This document shows positions 26,118-35,300 of a DNA stretch of 64,000 bases, one piece after another. The translations under genes were made by a program, and so were the position numbers. Positions within the stretch are counted from its first letter, which is position 1; every line of letters starts with the position of its first letter. The notes under the pieces were generated by a model that searched no databases, had not been told where the DNA came from, and was given only the letters and a program-made list of their open reading frames with translations. The stretch is from CAZOZP01 sp964584325 (lineage in GTDB: Bacteria > Bacteroidota > Ignavibacteria > Ignavibacteriales > Melioribacteraceae). The stretch is from positions 6,057 to 70,056 of the forward strand of contig CAZOZP010000007.1 in NCBI GenBank assembly GCA_964584325.1, read 5' to 3'.

Positions 26118-28172
26118 ATGAATAATATAAGTAAAGTTCCCACCGGGAAAGCAGATTCTTTCGGAGGAATGACAAAGGACGAATTAATGAACGGTCTCAG
26201 ACTGATGCTTCTTTCAAGAATCAGTGATGAGAAAATTATGAAACTTCTGAAGCAAGGGAAATCATATTTCCATATTGCCGGAGCCGGTCATGAAGCTGTG
26301 CAGATTGCATTCGGACTTCAGATGAAGAAAGGTACCGACTGGGCTTATCCGTATTACCGTGATATGGGTTTCCTTTATGCTATGGGAATTACTCCCGATG
26401 ATATTTTCCTGCATATGCTTGCCAAGAAAGATGATATTATGACAGGCGGAAGGCAGATGCCTAATCATTGGGGAAGCAGAGAGTACAATATTCCCACTCA
26501 AAGTTCTCCTACTGGTACTCAGTTTCTGCAAGCAGTGGGAACTGCTCTTGCTTTGAAAAACGAAGGGAAAAATGCTGTTGTTTACGTCAGCAGCGGAGAA
26601 GGTACAACAAGCGAAGGTGAATTTTTTGAAGCCGTAAACTGGGCGGCCAGGGAAAAACTTCCTGTGGTGTTTGTGATTCACAATAATAAGTATGCTATTT
26701 CGGTTCCTGTTGAAAATCAGAACGCTGGATTGAATGCTTCTGTTAGCGAAATGATGAAGGGATTTGAAAACTTACTAAGAATTAAAGCAGACGGAACAAA
26801 TTTTACGGAAATACATTCTGCGGCAAAAACTGCTTTTAAATATGCAAGGCAAGGGAAAGGCCCGGTTCTTATCGAGGCTGAAGTAGTAAGACTACAGTCA
26901 CATTCATCGTCAGACGACCAGAAAAAATACCGCGATTTATCACAGCTTGAAGAAGAAGCCAAGAAATGTCCGATCAAGAAATTCTATGATTTTCTTATTG
27001 AGAAAGGTGTTTTAACAGAATTGGCTTACAAGGAATTTTTGCGTGAAATTGAATTAAGAATTAATCAGGCAGCCGATTGGGCAATGAAACAACCTGATCC
27101 CGGGGCAGAAGATGCACTTAGATTTATTCTTGATGAAAGCGGGAAAAGCTCCAGGTTGAAATATAACACAACCGGAAACCCCGGAAAGTCAACAGTTCTC
27201 GTAGATGCAATTAATCATGCACTTCACGAAGAAATGGAGAGAAACGAAAAGATTTATGTTTTCGGAGAGGATGTTGCTGATCCGAAAGGCGGAGTATTTA
27301 CTGCAACTAAAGGATTGTCTTCAAAATTTGGGTCTCAAAGAGTATTTAATTCACCGCTGGCTGAGGCAAGTATAGCCGGAACTGCAATAGGAATGGCATT
27401 GGCCGGAATGAAGCCTTGCATTGAGATTCAATTCGGAGATTATATTTGGCCTGCTTTCATGCAAATCAGAGATGAACTGGTTACATACAGGTACAGGTCT
27501 AATAATGCATTTGAAGCTCCGGTAGTTATCCGTGTTGCCGTTGGCGGATTTATCCATGGCGGATTATATCACTCACAGAATATTGAAGGATTCTTCTCAC
27601 ATATACCCGGTATTCTGATTGCCTATCCTTCGAATGCGTCTGATGCAAAAGGTCTTCTGAAAACGGCACTAAGACTTAATGATCCTGTGCTTTTTCTTGA
27701 ACATAAGGGACTTTACAGGCAGACTTATGCATCTTCGCCTGAACCGGGAAGCGATTTTCTTCTTCCTTTCGGGAAGGCCTCTGTTGTAAAGGAAGGTTCA
27801 GACTTGACGGTTGTAACTTACGGAGCAATGGTGCACGAAACGGCTTTTGCCGTTAAGAATCTTGAGGATTCCGGAAGCAGCATTGAAATAATAGATATTA
27901 GAACGATAGCTCCGCTTGATGAGGAAACTATTTTTAATTCCATTAGGAAAACAGGGAAGGCGGCAATTATTCATGAAGATACACTTACAGCAGGGTTTGG
28001 GGCCGAAATTGCCGCAAGAATTGCGGAGAAATGTTTTGAGCATCTTGATGCTCCGGTAATAAGGCTAACTGCTGAAGATTCTTTCATTCCTTATCATCCT
28101 AATCTTGAAAAGGCCGTTCTTCCGGAAAGAAAGAAAATAGAATCAAAACTTAAGGAATTGCTGGATTACTAA
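26118..28172 (+). CDS. 2-oxoisovalerate (branched-chain 2-oxoacid) dehydrogenase E1, fused alpha and beta subunits
   Basis: The 684-residue protein joins E1 alpha (~1-330) and E1 beta (~350-684) of a thiamine-diphosphate dehydrogenase. Alpha: 'GAGHEAVQIAFGLQMKKG', 'MTGGRQMPNHWGS' and the TPP-binding region 'SSGEGTTSEGEFFEAVNWA...HNNKYAIS' type, with GEG in place of the usual GDG as is common in these fusions. Beta: 'GEDVADPKGGVFTATKGL', 'NSPLAEASIAGTAIGMAL', 'QFGDYIWPA', 'EDTLTAGFGAEIAARI'. It decarboxylates branched-chain 2-oxoacids and passes the acyl group to the lipoyl E2 encoded 36 bases downstream. Substrate preference among 2-oxoacids is inferred. Confidence 0.88.
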   Translation: MNNISKVPTGKADSFGGMTKDELMNGLRLMLLSRISDEKIMKLLKQGKSYFHIAGAGHEAVQIAFGLQMKKGTDWAYPYYRDMGFLYAMGITPDDIFLHMLAKKDDIMTGGRQMPNHWGSREYNIPTQSSPTGTQFLQAVGTALALKNEGKNAVVYVSSGEGTTSEGEFFEAVNWAAREKLPVVFVIHNNKYAISVPVENQNAGLNASVSEMMKGFENLLRIKADGTNFTEIHSAAKTAFKYARQGKGPVLIEAEVVRLQSHSSSDDQKKYRDLSQLEEEAKKCPIKKFYDFLIEKGVLTELAYKEFLREIELRINQAADWAMKQPDPGAEDALRFILDESGKSSRLKYNTTGNPGKSTVLVDAINHALHEEMERNEKIYVFGEDVADPKGGVFTATKGLSSKFGSQRVFNSPLAEASIAGTAIGMALAGMKPCIEIQFGDYIWPAFMQIRDELVTYRYRSNNAFEAPVVIRVAVGGFIHGGLYHSQNIEGFFSHIPGILIAYPSNASDAKGLLKTALRLNDPVLFLEHKGLYRQTYASSPEPGSDFLLPFGKASVVKEGSDLTVVTYGAMVHETAFAVKNLEDSGSSIEIIDIRTIAPLDEETIFNSIRKTGKAAIIHEDTLTAGFGAEIAARIAEKCFEHLDAPVIRLTAEDSFIPYHPNLEKAVLPERKKIESKLKELLDY

Positions 28173-28208
28173 TCCCGGAAGAAGACCGGATAATTTTACG
28201 GAGAAACA

Positions 28209-29795
28209 ATGAAAATTGAAATAATTATGCCGAAAATGGGAGAGAGCATCACTGAAGGAACAATAGTAAAATGGCATAAGAAAAAAGGTGATAAGGTTCA
28301 GAAAGATGAAATTCTTTTCGAAATCAGCACCGATAAAGTTGATTCTGAAATCCCTTCTCCTGCAGACGGAGTGCTTGTTGAAATTGTTACCGGCGAGAAT
28401 GAAACGGTAAATGTGGAAACTGTTGTGGCATACATTGAAAATTCGGCTAAGCAGGAAAATGACAGCGGGCCTGTTGAAATTCCTTCTACAGACATTATAG
28501 GCGGAGAAAGCATAGATATAATAATGCCAAAAATGGGAGAGTCGGTAACCGAGGGAACAATAGTAAAATGGTATAAAACGCCCGGTGAAATAGTAACAAC
28601 AGATGAAATTCTTTTTGAAATTACGACAGATAAGGTGGATACAGAAGTTCCCTCTCCTGCAGACGGAGTTCTTACGGAGATTTTTGTAACTGAAAATCAA
28701 ACTGTTGCAGTTGAGACCATTGTGGCAAGAATTGTAAAATCCGGAGGAATAGTTAAACAAGAATATGCCAGGGAATCCGCAGTGGAATCTGAAAAAGTTA
28801 TAGGTGAGAAAATTTCGGCTGAGAAGGTTTTCGCAGAAGAAGCCGGTGAGGGAACAAGAAAAGATTATGTTAGTCCCGCGGTAATTTCTATTATGAACCG
28901 TGAAAACATTTCACTTTCGGAAGTAAAGAAAATACGCGGAACAGGCGATGGTGGCAGAGTAACAAAGAAAGATATAATGAATTTTGTGAAACTTCGGGAA
29001 GTTGAAGTATCCGACTTACTTGATCAGGAATCATCAACGCCTGAAGAAAATACCGGAGAGAATATACAGGGTATAGGACGGCTTTACGACGGCCGGGGCG
29101 AGGTTATCAAAATGGATAATAACCGCAGGAAAATTATGCAGCACATGCTGAAAAGCCGTGATACTTCTGTTCATGTAACTGAAATGATAGATGTTGATAT
29201 GTCGCGCATATACAACTATATGAAAAAGAAAAAACTATCCAAAAGCTCGGGCGAAATAAAACTGACTTATACTGCCTTTGTTGCATATGCTTCAGTTAAG
29301 GCAATCAAAGATTTCCCTCTGATAAATTCTTCGATTGAGCAGGAAAGCATTTTGATGAAGAAAAATATCAATCTCGGAATTGCCATTGCACTTGAACCGA
29401 ACGGACTGATTGTGCCAAATATAAAAAATGCCGAAGAGAAAAGTCTTACGGGTATAGCGGGTTCAATTGCAGATTTAACCTTCAGAGCAAGGTCAAAAAA
29501 ACTTTTGCCTGAGGATGTTGCAGAAGGTACGTTCAGCATAACGAATTACGGAATTTTTGGAACACTTTTCGGAACACCAATCATTAATCAGCCCGAAACG
29601 GCAATACTGGGAATGGGAGCAGTGCGCAAAATTCCTGTGGTTATCGAGCAGGATGATATTGATACTATTGCAATAAAGCCATATATGTTTCTTTCATTAA
29701 GTCACGATCACAGACTTATAGACGGGATGCTAGGCGGAAAATTCCTTGCAAGAATAAAGGAAATATTGGAGAATTTTGATACGAAAAATATTTAG
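28209..29795 (+). CDS. Dihydrolipoamide acyltransferase (E2) with two lipoyl domains
   Basis: A 528-residue E2 core protein. Two lipoyl domains (~1-78 and ~100-178) each carry the lipoylation lysine in a T-D-K-V motif ('FEISTDKVDSEIPSPADG', 'FEITTDKVDTEVPSPADG'). Next come a peripheral-subunit-binding domain (~217-255, 'YVSPAVISIMNRENISLSEV') and the catalytic domain (~290-528) ending with the active-site 'LSHDHRLIDGMLGG'. It accepts the acyl group from E1 and forms acyl-CoA. The E3 subunit is not encoded here. lipA follows after 11 bases, so the gene for installing the lipoyl cofactor is cotranscribed with its target. Confidence 0.93.
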   Translation: MKIEIIMPKMGESITEGTIVKWHKKKGDKVQKDEILFEISTDKVDSEIPSPADGVLVEIVTGENETVNVETVVAYIENSAKQENDSGPVEIPSTDIIGGESIDIIMPKMGESVTEGTIVKWYKTPGEIVTTDEILFEITTDKVDTEVPSPADGVLTEIFVTENQTVAVETIVARIVKSGGIVKQEYARESAVESEKVIGEKISAEKVFAEEAGEGTRKDYVSPAVISIMNRENISLSEVKKIRGTGDGGRVTKKDIMNFVKLREVEVSDLLDQESSTPEENTGENIQGIGRLYDGRGEVIKMDNNRRKIMQHMLKSRDTSVHVTEMIDVDMSRIYNYMKKKKLSKSSGEIKLTYTAFVAYASVKAIKDFPLINSSIEQESILMKKNINLGIAIALEPNGLIVPNIKNAEEKSLTGIAGSIADLTFRARSKKLLPEDVAEGTFSITNYGIFGTLFGTPIINQPETAILGMGAVRKIPVVIEQDDIDTIAIKPYMFLSLSHDHRLIDGMLGGKFLARIKEILENFDTKNI

Positions 29796-29806
29796 GGAAT
29801 GTTTAG

Positions 29807-30703
29807 ATGAATAAGCACCAGCAGAAATTTAAAGAAGGCAAAGAGAAATCAAGAGAAGAACTCGGCAAAAGACCTGACTGGCTGAAAATCAAAATTCCGC
29901 TGGGCAAGAACTTCAGCGAAGTATTAAACTTGATGAGGAAATCAAAACTTAATACAGTTTGTGAAGAAGCCAGATGTCCGAATCTTGCTGAATGCTGGAA
30001 TCATCGCACAGCAACATTTATGATTCTGGGAGATACTTGCACCAGAAGCTGCGGGTTCTGTAATGTAAAGACCGGAATACCGAATGAACTTGATTTGGAT
30101 GAGCCGCGGCGTGTTGCAGAGGCTGTTGTTGATCTTGAATTAAGGCATGTTGTAATTACTTCTGTTGACCGCGATGAACTTAAAGACGGCGGGGCATCCA
30201 TATTTGCCGAAACAATTAGAAGAATAAGAAAAAGCCGTCCGCAATGCAGTATTGAAATACTGATTCCTGATTTCAAGGGTGATGAATCTGCTTTTGAAAT
30301 TATTATGAAGTATCCGCCTGATATTCTTAACCACAATTTGGAAACAGTAAAAAGACTATATCATGCTGTAAGACCCCAGGCAAAGTATGAGAGAAGTCTT
30401 GAACTTCTAAAATGGTTCAAAGAAAAGGGATTAAGAACCAAAAGCGGAATTATGGTAGGAATCGGTGAAAAGCCCGAAGAAGTTCTTGAAGTGATGAAAG
30501 ACCTTCGTTCCAACGGATGCGAAATTATGACAATCGGACAATACCTGCAGCCTACCAAGAACCATTTGCCGGTTGATAGATATGTTGACCCCGAGGAATT
30601 TGCAATGTACCGGGAAAAAGGCAGGGAAGCAGGATTTCTTGCAATTGAAGCAGCTCCTCTTGTAAGAAGCTCATATCATGCTGATAAGCATTCAGGATTG
30701 TAA
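29807..30703 (+). CDS. lipA: Lipoyl synthase
   Basis: The 298-residue radical SAM enzyme inserts two sulfurs into protein-bound octanoyl groups. Both [4Fe-4S] cluster motifs are present: the auxiliary 'CEEARCPNLAECW' (C-x4-C-x5-C) near residue 46 and the radical SAM 'CTRSCGFC' (C-x3-C-x2-C) near 78, plus the C-terminal R-S-S-Y ('APLVRSSYHA') whose Ser ligates the auxiliary cluster. It is last in the E1-E2-lipA operon. Confidence 0.97.
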   Translation: MNKHQQKFKEGKEKSREELGKRPDWLKIKIPLGKNFSEVLNLMRKSKLNTVCEEARCPNLAECWNHRTATFMILGDTCTRSCGFCNVKTGIPNELDLDEPRRVAEAVVDLELRHVVITSVDRDELKDGGASIFAETIRRIRKSRPQCSIEILIPDFKGDESAFEIIMKYPPDILNHNLETVKRLYHAVRPQAKYERSLELLKWFKEKGLRTKSGIMVGIGEKPEEVLEVMKDLRSNGCEIMTIGQYLQPTKNHLPVDRYVDPEEFAMYREKGREAGFLAIEAAPLVRSSYHADKHSGL

Positions 30704-30734
30704 ATAAAAAAAAGCCGGAGAGCAGCTCCGGCTT
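30704..30734 (-). terminator. Rho-independent terminator of the cysteine-protease gene
   Basis: AAGCCGGAG/CTCCGGCTT form a nine-base GC-rich stem with a five-base loop (30712-30734). On the minus strand the stem is followed by eight T residues, so it terminates the cysteine-protease transcript coming from the right. On the plus strand it directly follows lipA but has no T-run. Confidence 0.88.
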
Positions 30735-30740
30735 AATTAA

Positions 30741-30752
30741 AGGGAATGCCTT
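30741..30752 (+). repeat. 12-bp inverted repeat, 3' arm in the cysteine-protease mRNA
   Basis: AGGGAATGCCTT here is the exact reverse complement of the sequence at 31682-31693. Both arms lie outside the coding region of the protease gene but inside its predicted transcript, between stop codon and terminator on this side. Confidence 0.7.
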
Positions 30753-30769
30753 TTTATATTGCTATGAAA

Positions 30770-31648
30770 TTATTTTACAGAATAAACGTAATTAGCACCG
30801 TAGCCAACTTTCTGACATCCGTACTTAATCCACATATATCCGCTTTCACCCCATCCTGTGCCCCATGAGTTTTTAAGTTTCCAGGCGCCTTTTGAATCAT
30901 CCCAGCCGACAAGCATAATTGCATGGTTTACGTTTCCGCTTGCATTTCTGTTGAATACACCGCTTGTGTAGCGTGAGAAATAGGAATCAACATAAACTGC
31001 TGCAGCAACTGCACCGTAGTTATATATAGCTGTTTTAATAGCTGTAGTTGAAGGAACAGAACTGCTTGAAGAAATATAATACCAGGAGTTTACTCCGTTA
31101 TATTTTGTGCATCCGCTTTTACAGTATGCATCAGAAGCTGAATAAGGATAACAGCTTTCAAGTGGAGTTCCGTTCGTTAGCATATTATAAGCAAACCATC
31201 CGCCGTTACAGCCGTAACCGTAAGTATTGCAGGAAACAAGATATTGTTCTGAAAGATTTCTTGTAACACCTTTTGATTTAAGGATTTTGGCTTCAACTGC
31301 ACCTACAGTGGCAAAAGACCAGCAGGATCCGCAATTTCCCTGATTTTTAATTGAAGTAACCGGAGCCGTATATTTTGATGGCAGCGCGGTTGTTTTCTCA
31401 AGCGTTGGGTCTTTAAATATTCCTGTTTCTCTCCAATCTGCCGGCTCTACTAAACCGCAGAGTTCGTCTATTGTACGTCCCTGAAGAGCATCGTCTGAAT
31501 ATGAGAAAGTGAATTTTGTTGGATCTGTCAACTGATCATTATCAGGTGAAGAAGTGTTCATAGATTGATCTTCGGCGCAACCCTGAAGAAATGAAATAAC
31601 AAAGAGTGCAGCAAACAGCAGTATGCCGCTTAAAACTAATTTTTTCAT
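30770..31648 (-). CDS. Papain-family (C1) cysteine protease, lipoprotein
   Basis: The 292-residue product starts at the ATG at 31648 (MKKLVLSG...) with GGGG five bases upstream; an in-frame ATG at 31735 lies at the -35 element of the candidate promoter. A lipobox 'LQGC' near residue 22 predicts a lipid-anchored envelope protein. The protease domain (~100-292) has the oxyanion Gln and catalytic Cys in 'NQGNCGSCWSFA', catalytic His in 'NVNHAIMLVGWDD' and Asn in 'LKNSWGTGWGESGYMWI'. A short propeptide-like segment (~40-95) precedes it. Cys pairs such as 'GYGCNGGW' follow eukaryotic papain layout. It is monocistronic. Confidence 0.93.
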   Translation of the reverse strand: MKKLVLSGILLFAALFVISFLQGCAEDQSMNTSSPDNDQLTDPTKFTFSYSDDALQGRTIDELCGLVEPADWRETGIFKDPTLEKTTALPSKYTAPVTSIKNQGNCGSCWSFATVGAVEAKILKSKGVTRNLSEQYLVSCNTYGYGCNGGWFAYNMLTNGTPLESCYPYSASDAYCKSGCTKYNGVNSWYYISSSSSVPSTTAIKTAIYNYGAVAAAVYVDSYFSRYTSGVFNRNASGNVNHAIMLVGWDDSKGAWKLKNSWGTGWGESGYMWIKYGCQKVGYGANYVYSVK

Positions 31649-31681
31649 ATTACCCCTTAATTTACAAATTGATAAACTTGT

Positions 31682-31693
31682 AAGGCATTCCCT
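31682..31693 (-). repeat. 12-bp inverted repeat, 5' arm in the cysteine-protease leader
   Basis: AAGGCATTCCCT (plus strand) is the exact reverse complement of 30741-30752. It falls in the expected 5' untranslated leader, between the candidate promoter and the start codon at 31648. In mRNA the two arms could pair over the whole gene. Confidence 0.7.
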
Positions 31694-31706
31694 AAAATGC
31701 GGTAGA

Positions 31707-31735
31707 AAAATAAAGTATATATTATTACAAGTCAA
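31707..31735 (-). promoter_or_regulatory. Candidate sigma70-type promoter of the cysteine-protease gene
   Basis: Read on the minus strand, TTGACT (31735-31730) and TATTTT (31712-31707) have an ideal 17-base spacing and lie about 60 bases before the start codon. The -35 hexamer matches the one proposed for the TonB receptor gene. Confidence 0.5.
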
Positions 31736-31905
31736 GATATTTATGAATATAAAAATAAAAAAAAATGTGGCTAATTATCTGAATGTGATTGATAATGCCA
31801 TTATGATTTGTTTTGTGGATTTTCTGATATATTAATATTCCCTGTGGGTTGTTTTTATATTGGAAGTTACTATTTTAAATATCAAAAAATTATATTTGAG
31901 GATTT

Positions 31906-32358
31906 ATGGAATACTCTGAAGTTGAAATTCTTATGGTGGAGGATAATCCCGATGATGCTGAACTTGCACTGCGTGCATTCAGGAAAAACAATATTGCTAA
32001 TCGGGTAGTGCATCTGAAAGACGGTGAAGAGGCTGTTGATTTTATTTTTGCTAAAAACAAGTATTCTTCCAGAAATCCTGATGATTTGCCAAAAATGATA
32101 CTTTTGGATCTAAAACTGCCGAAAATGGACGGACTTGAAGTTCTGGCAGTTATTAAGTCAAATGAAAAAACAAAAATGATACCGGTAATAATGCTCACTT
32201 CATCCAAAGAAGAAAAGGATATAGTAAAGAGCTACAGTTTAGGGGTTAATTCCTACATAGTAAAACCAGTTGATTTCGAACAATTTGTTCTTTCCGTTAA
32301 AGATATTGGTTATTATTGGCTGCTTCTTAATCAGAATCCTAAAGATATTGGTATATAA
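31906..32358 (+). CDS. Rcp1-like single-domain response regulator
   Basis: The 150-residue receiver resembles the Rcp1 group that partners phytochrome-type and PAS kinases: 'EILMVEDNPDDAELALRAF', acceptor Asp in 'MILLDLKLPKMDGLEVL', switch residues in 'VIMLTSSKEEKD' and Lys in 'SYIVKPVDFEQF'. It has no output domain. Its TAA stop overlaps the ATG of the giant hybrid kinase by one base (TAATG), so the two are almost certainly partners. Confidence 0.94.
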   Translation: MEYSEVEILMVEDNPDDAELALRAFRKNNIANRVVHLKDGEEAVDFIFAKNKYSSRNPDDLPKMILLDLKLPKMDGLEVLAVIKSNEKTKMIPVIMLTSSKEEKDIVKSYSLGVNSYIVKPVDFEQFVLSVKDIGYYWLLLNQNPKDIGI

Positions 32359-35300
32359 TGAAAAGTAAACTCAGAATTCTTTTTGCCGAAGACCTGCCGT
32401 CTGATGTAGAACTTGCTGCCCGGGCAATGAAAAGGCAGGGGATTGAATTTGAAAGTGTAAGGGTTGAAAAAGCTGATGATTTTATTGACCAGCTAAAGAA
32501 TTTTAATCCTGATTTAATTATTTCGGACTATTCTATGCCGGTTTTTGACGGGCTACAGGCATTGGAATTAAGGCAGAAACTTGCCCCTGATATTCCGTTT
32601 ATTGTTTTTACCGGTTCGATGAACGAAAAGACGGCTGTTGAATGTATGAAAAAAGGTGCTACGGATTATATTATTAAGGAGCATCTTGACAGACTGCCTT
32701 TTGCAGTAAATGAAGCAATTGAACAGTATGAACACAGGAAAGCAAAGAAAAAACTGGAATCTGAACTTACAGTCAGTGAGGAAAGATACAAAGCTTTGTT
32801 TAAGAACAACCGGGCGGTTATTCTTGTAATTAATCCGAAGGATTTTCGAATTATTGATGCTAACGATGCAGCTTCAGAGTTTTACGGATACAGTTACGAT
32901 CAGCTCATTTCATTAAAAATCAGCGATATTAATACTCTGCCTCCTGAGCGCATTAAGGAGGAGATGAATAAAGTACTTCACGAAAAGAAAAAGAGCTATA
33001 CTTTTCGTCATAAACTGGCCTCGGGGGAGGTAAGGGATGTTGAAGTATTCAGCGGTGAAGTTTTTGCGGGAGGCGAGAGGCATTTATATTCGCTCGTTTA
33101 CGATATTACGGATAAGGTAAGATCCAAGAAGGCATTAAAGGAATCAGAGCTTAAATGGAGCAGTACCTTTGATGCAATCAACGATGCAATCTGGCTGGTT
33201 GACACAAACGGAATAATCAAAAATTTTAATTCTGCCACTGAATCGGTATTAGGATTTTTACCAATAAAAGATGTATCCGATTGCCGAGAACTTTTTAAAG
33301 AGTATTTATCCTGCGGTGATGAATATCCGCTTGAGGTAATGGTTAATTCGGGGATTAGGCAGTCCTGTAATATAATGTATAAAGATAAATGGCTCGAAAT
33401 AACCGTTGATCCCATCTTTGGAGAAAATAACAGCATTATAGGCGCAGTGCACAGGATTGAAGATATAAGCGAAAAAATCAGAGCAGCGCAAAGACTGGAA
33501 GCAGAAAAATCAAGGTCACAGTATTATCTTGATATAGTCCAGACGATTGTAATAGTAATTGATCCGGACGAAAAGATTTCACTCGTTAACAAGAAAGGCT
33601 GTGAAGTTCTTGGTCATATTAAAGAAGAAATTGTCGGAAAAAATTGGTTCGATACTTTTCTCCCGGTAGAAGTTCGGGAGTTAAAACGAGAGAGTTTTCA
33701 TACACTTCTGAATTCCCGATTAATTGATAACGAGTATTCTGAAAACCAGGTTAAAACGAAATTCGGAAGAAACAAGCTTATTGCCTGGAGGAACAGAAAG
33801 TTGATTGGGGAAACAGGCGAGATAACCGGAGTGATTTGTGCCGGTGAAGATATAACAGAGAAGCGGATGGCTGAAGAGCTAATTAAAGAATCTGAGGCTA
33901 AGTTTAATAAAGCTTACAGACTAAGTCCGGTAATGAAAACCATAACCAGACTTTCCGACGGAGTTTTTATTGATGCGAATAAAGCGTTTCTTCAAGGCAC
34001 AGGATTCAGTCAGTCTGAGATTGTAGGTCATAGAGCTCTTGATGTGGGGCTTTGGAAAAGCAGCGAGGAAAGAGCAAATTATATGAAAAATTTGCTTGAA
34101 GGTGAAAAATCTTCCGAAATAGAAATTGAGTTTAAGATCAAAACGGGCGAAATCCGAAATCTTACTATCTCCGGCCAGCTTATGAATATTGGGAATGAAG
34201 TTTGCATTCTAAGTGTTCTTCAGGATATTACAGAAAGAAAAAGAGACGAAGAGCACATAAAAAAAATAAACAGAATTTATTCAGTTCTTTCAAGCGTTAA
34301 TAAAGCAATTGTTCAGACAAAGGATGCTGAAAGGCTGTTGGATGAAATTTGCAGAATCTCAGTTAGTGAAGGCGGATTCAGCCTTACCTGGTTCGGTGAG
34401 ATTGTTGCCGGCGTCGGGTCGGTTTATATTACCAATATTAAAGGTGAATCCGGGGAGTTCAAAAAAGGCAGGATTCTGGACGATTTTGCCGATTTTTATA
34501 ATAAACTTGATTCCGGAAAATTTGTTTGCAACGATATCCTAAACGATGCACGGGTTTGCGGACTTAAAGATATTATAGCTAAAGACGGCTGCAGGTCTTT
34601 GATTGTTTATCCGATAATAAAATTTGGGAATGCGGTAAAATATCTGAATATATTTTCTAAAGAAGTGAACTCATTTGATGAAGCAGAACTAAGACTTCTT
34701 GATGAACTTGCTCTTGATATTTCCTATGCACTTGAGTCGATTGAAGTTGAAAACGAACGGCAAGTTGTTGTTTCAGTGCTTAAGCAGACTGAGGAAAGAC
34801 TTCGCCTTGCTCTTGAGGCTTCAACTGACGGAATGTGGGACTGGGATTTTAGAAAGGAAAAATTCTATTTGAGTCCGCGTGCCTTTACTCTTCTTGGTTA
34901 CGCACCCGATGAATTTGAATTAACCATTGAAAGATGGTATGAATTGATGCACCCGGAAGATAGAGAAGACGGGTTCAGACTTCTTAATCAAAGTATTCAA
35001 AATCCTGAGACTAAAATAGTTTCAGAACTCAGGATGCAAAAAAAAGACGGGACTTATGAATGGATTCTCTTTCGGGGTAAGGTTGTTGAAACTGCTCCCA
35101 CCGGACAGGCTTCAAGAATGCTGGGAACTATTTCTTTAATTACTGAAAGAAAAAGGCATGAAAGAGAACTTCTCGAAGCAAAAGAGCTTGCTGAAACAGC
35201 AAACAAGCTGAAGGATGCTTTTATAGCAAATATTTCACACGAAATCAGAACCCCGTTAAATGGTATTATTGGTCTAACGAGCGTACTCAGAGATATTTTT

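Noticed and set aside
30712..30734. Terminator of lipA on the plus strand
   Set aside because: There is no T-run after the stem on the plus strand, whereas the minus strand has eight T residues; it mainly serves the protease gene.
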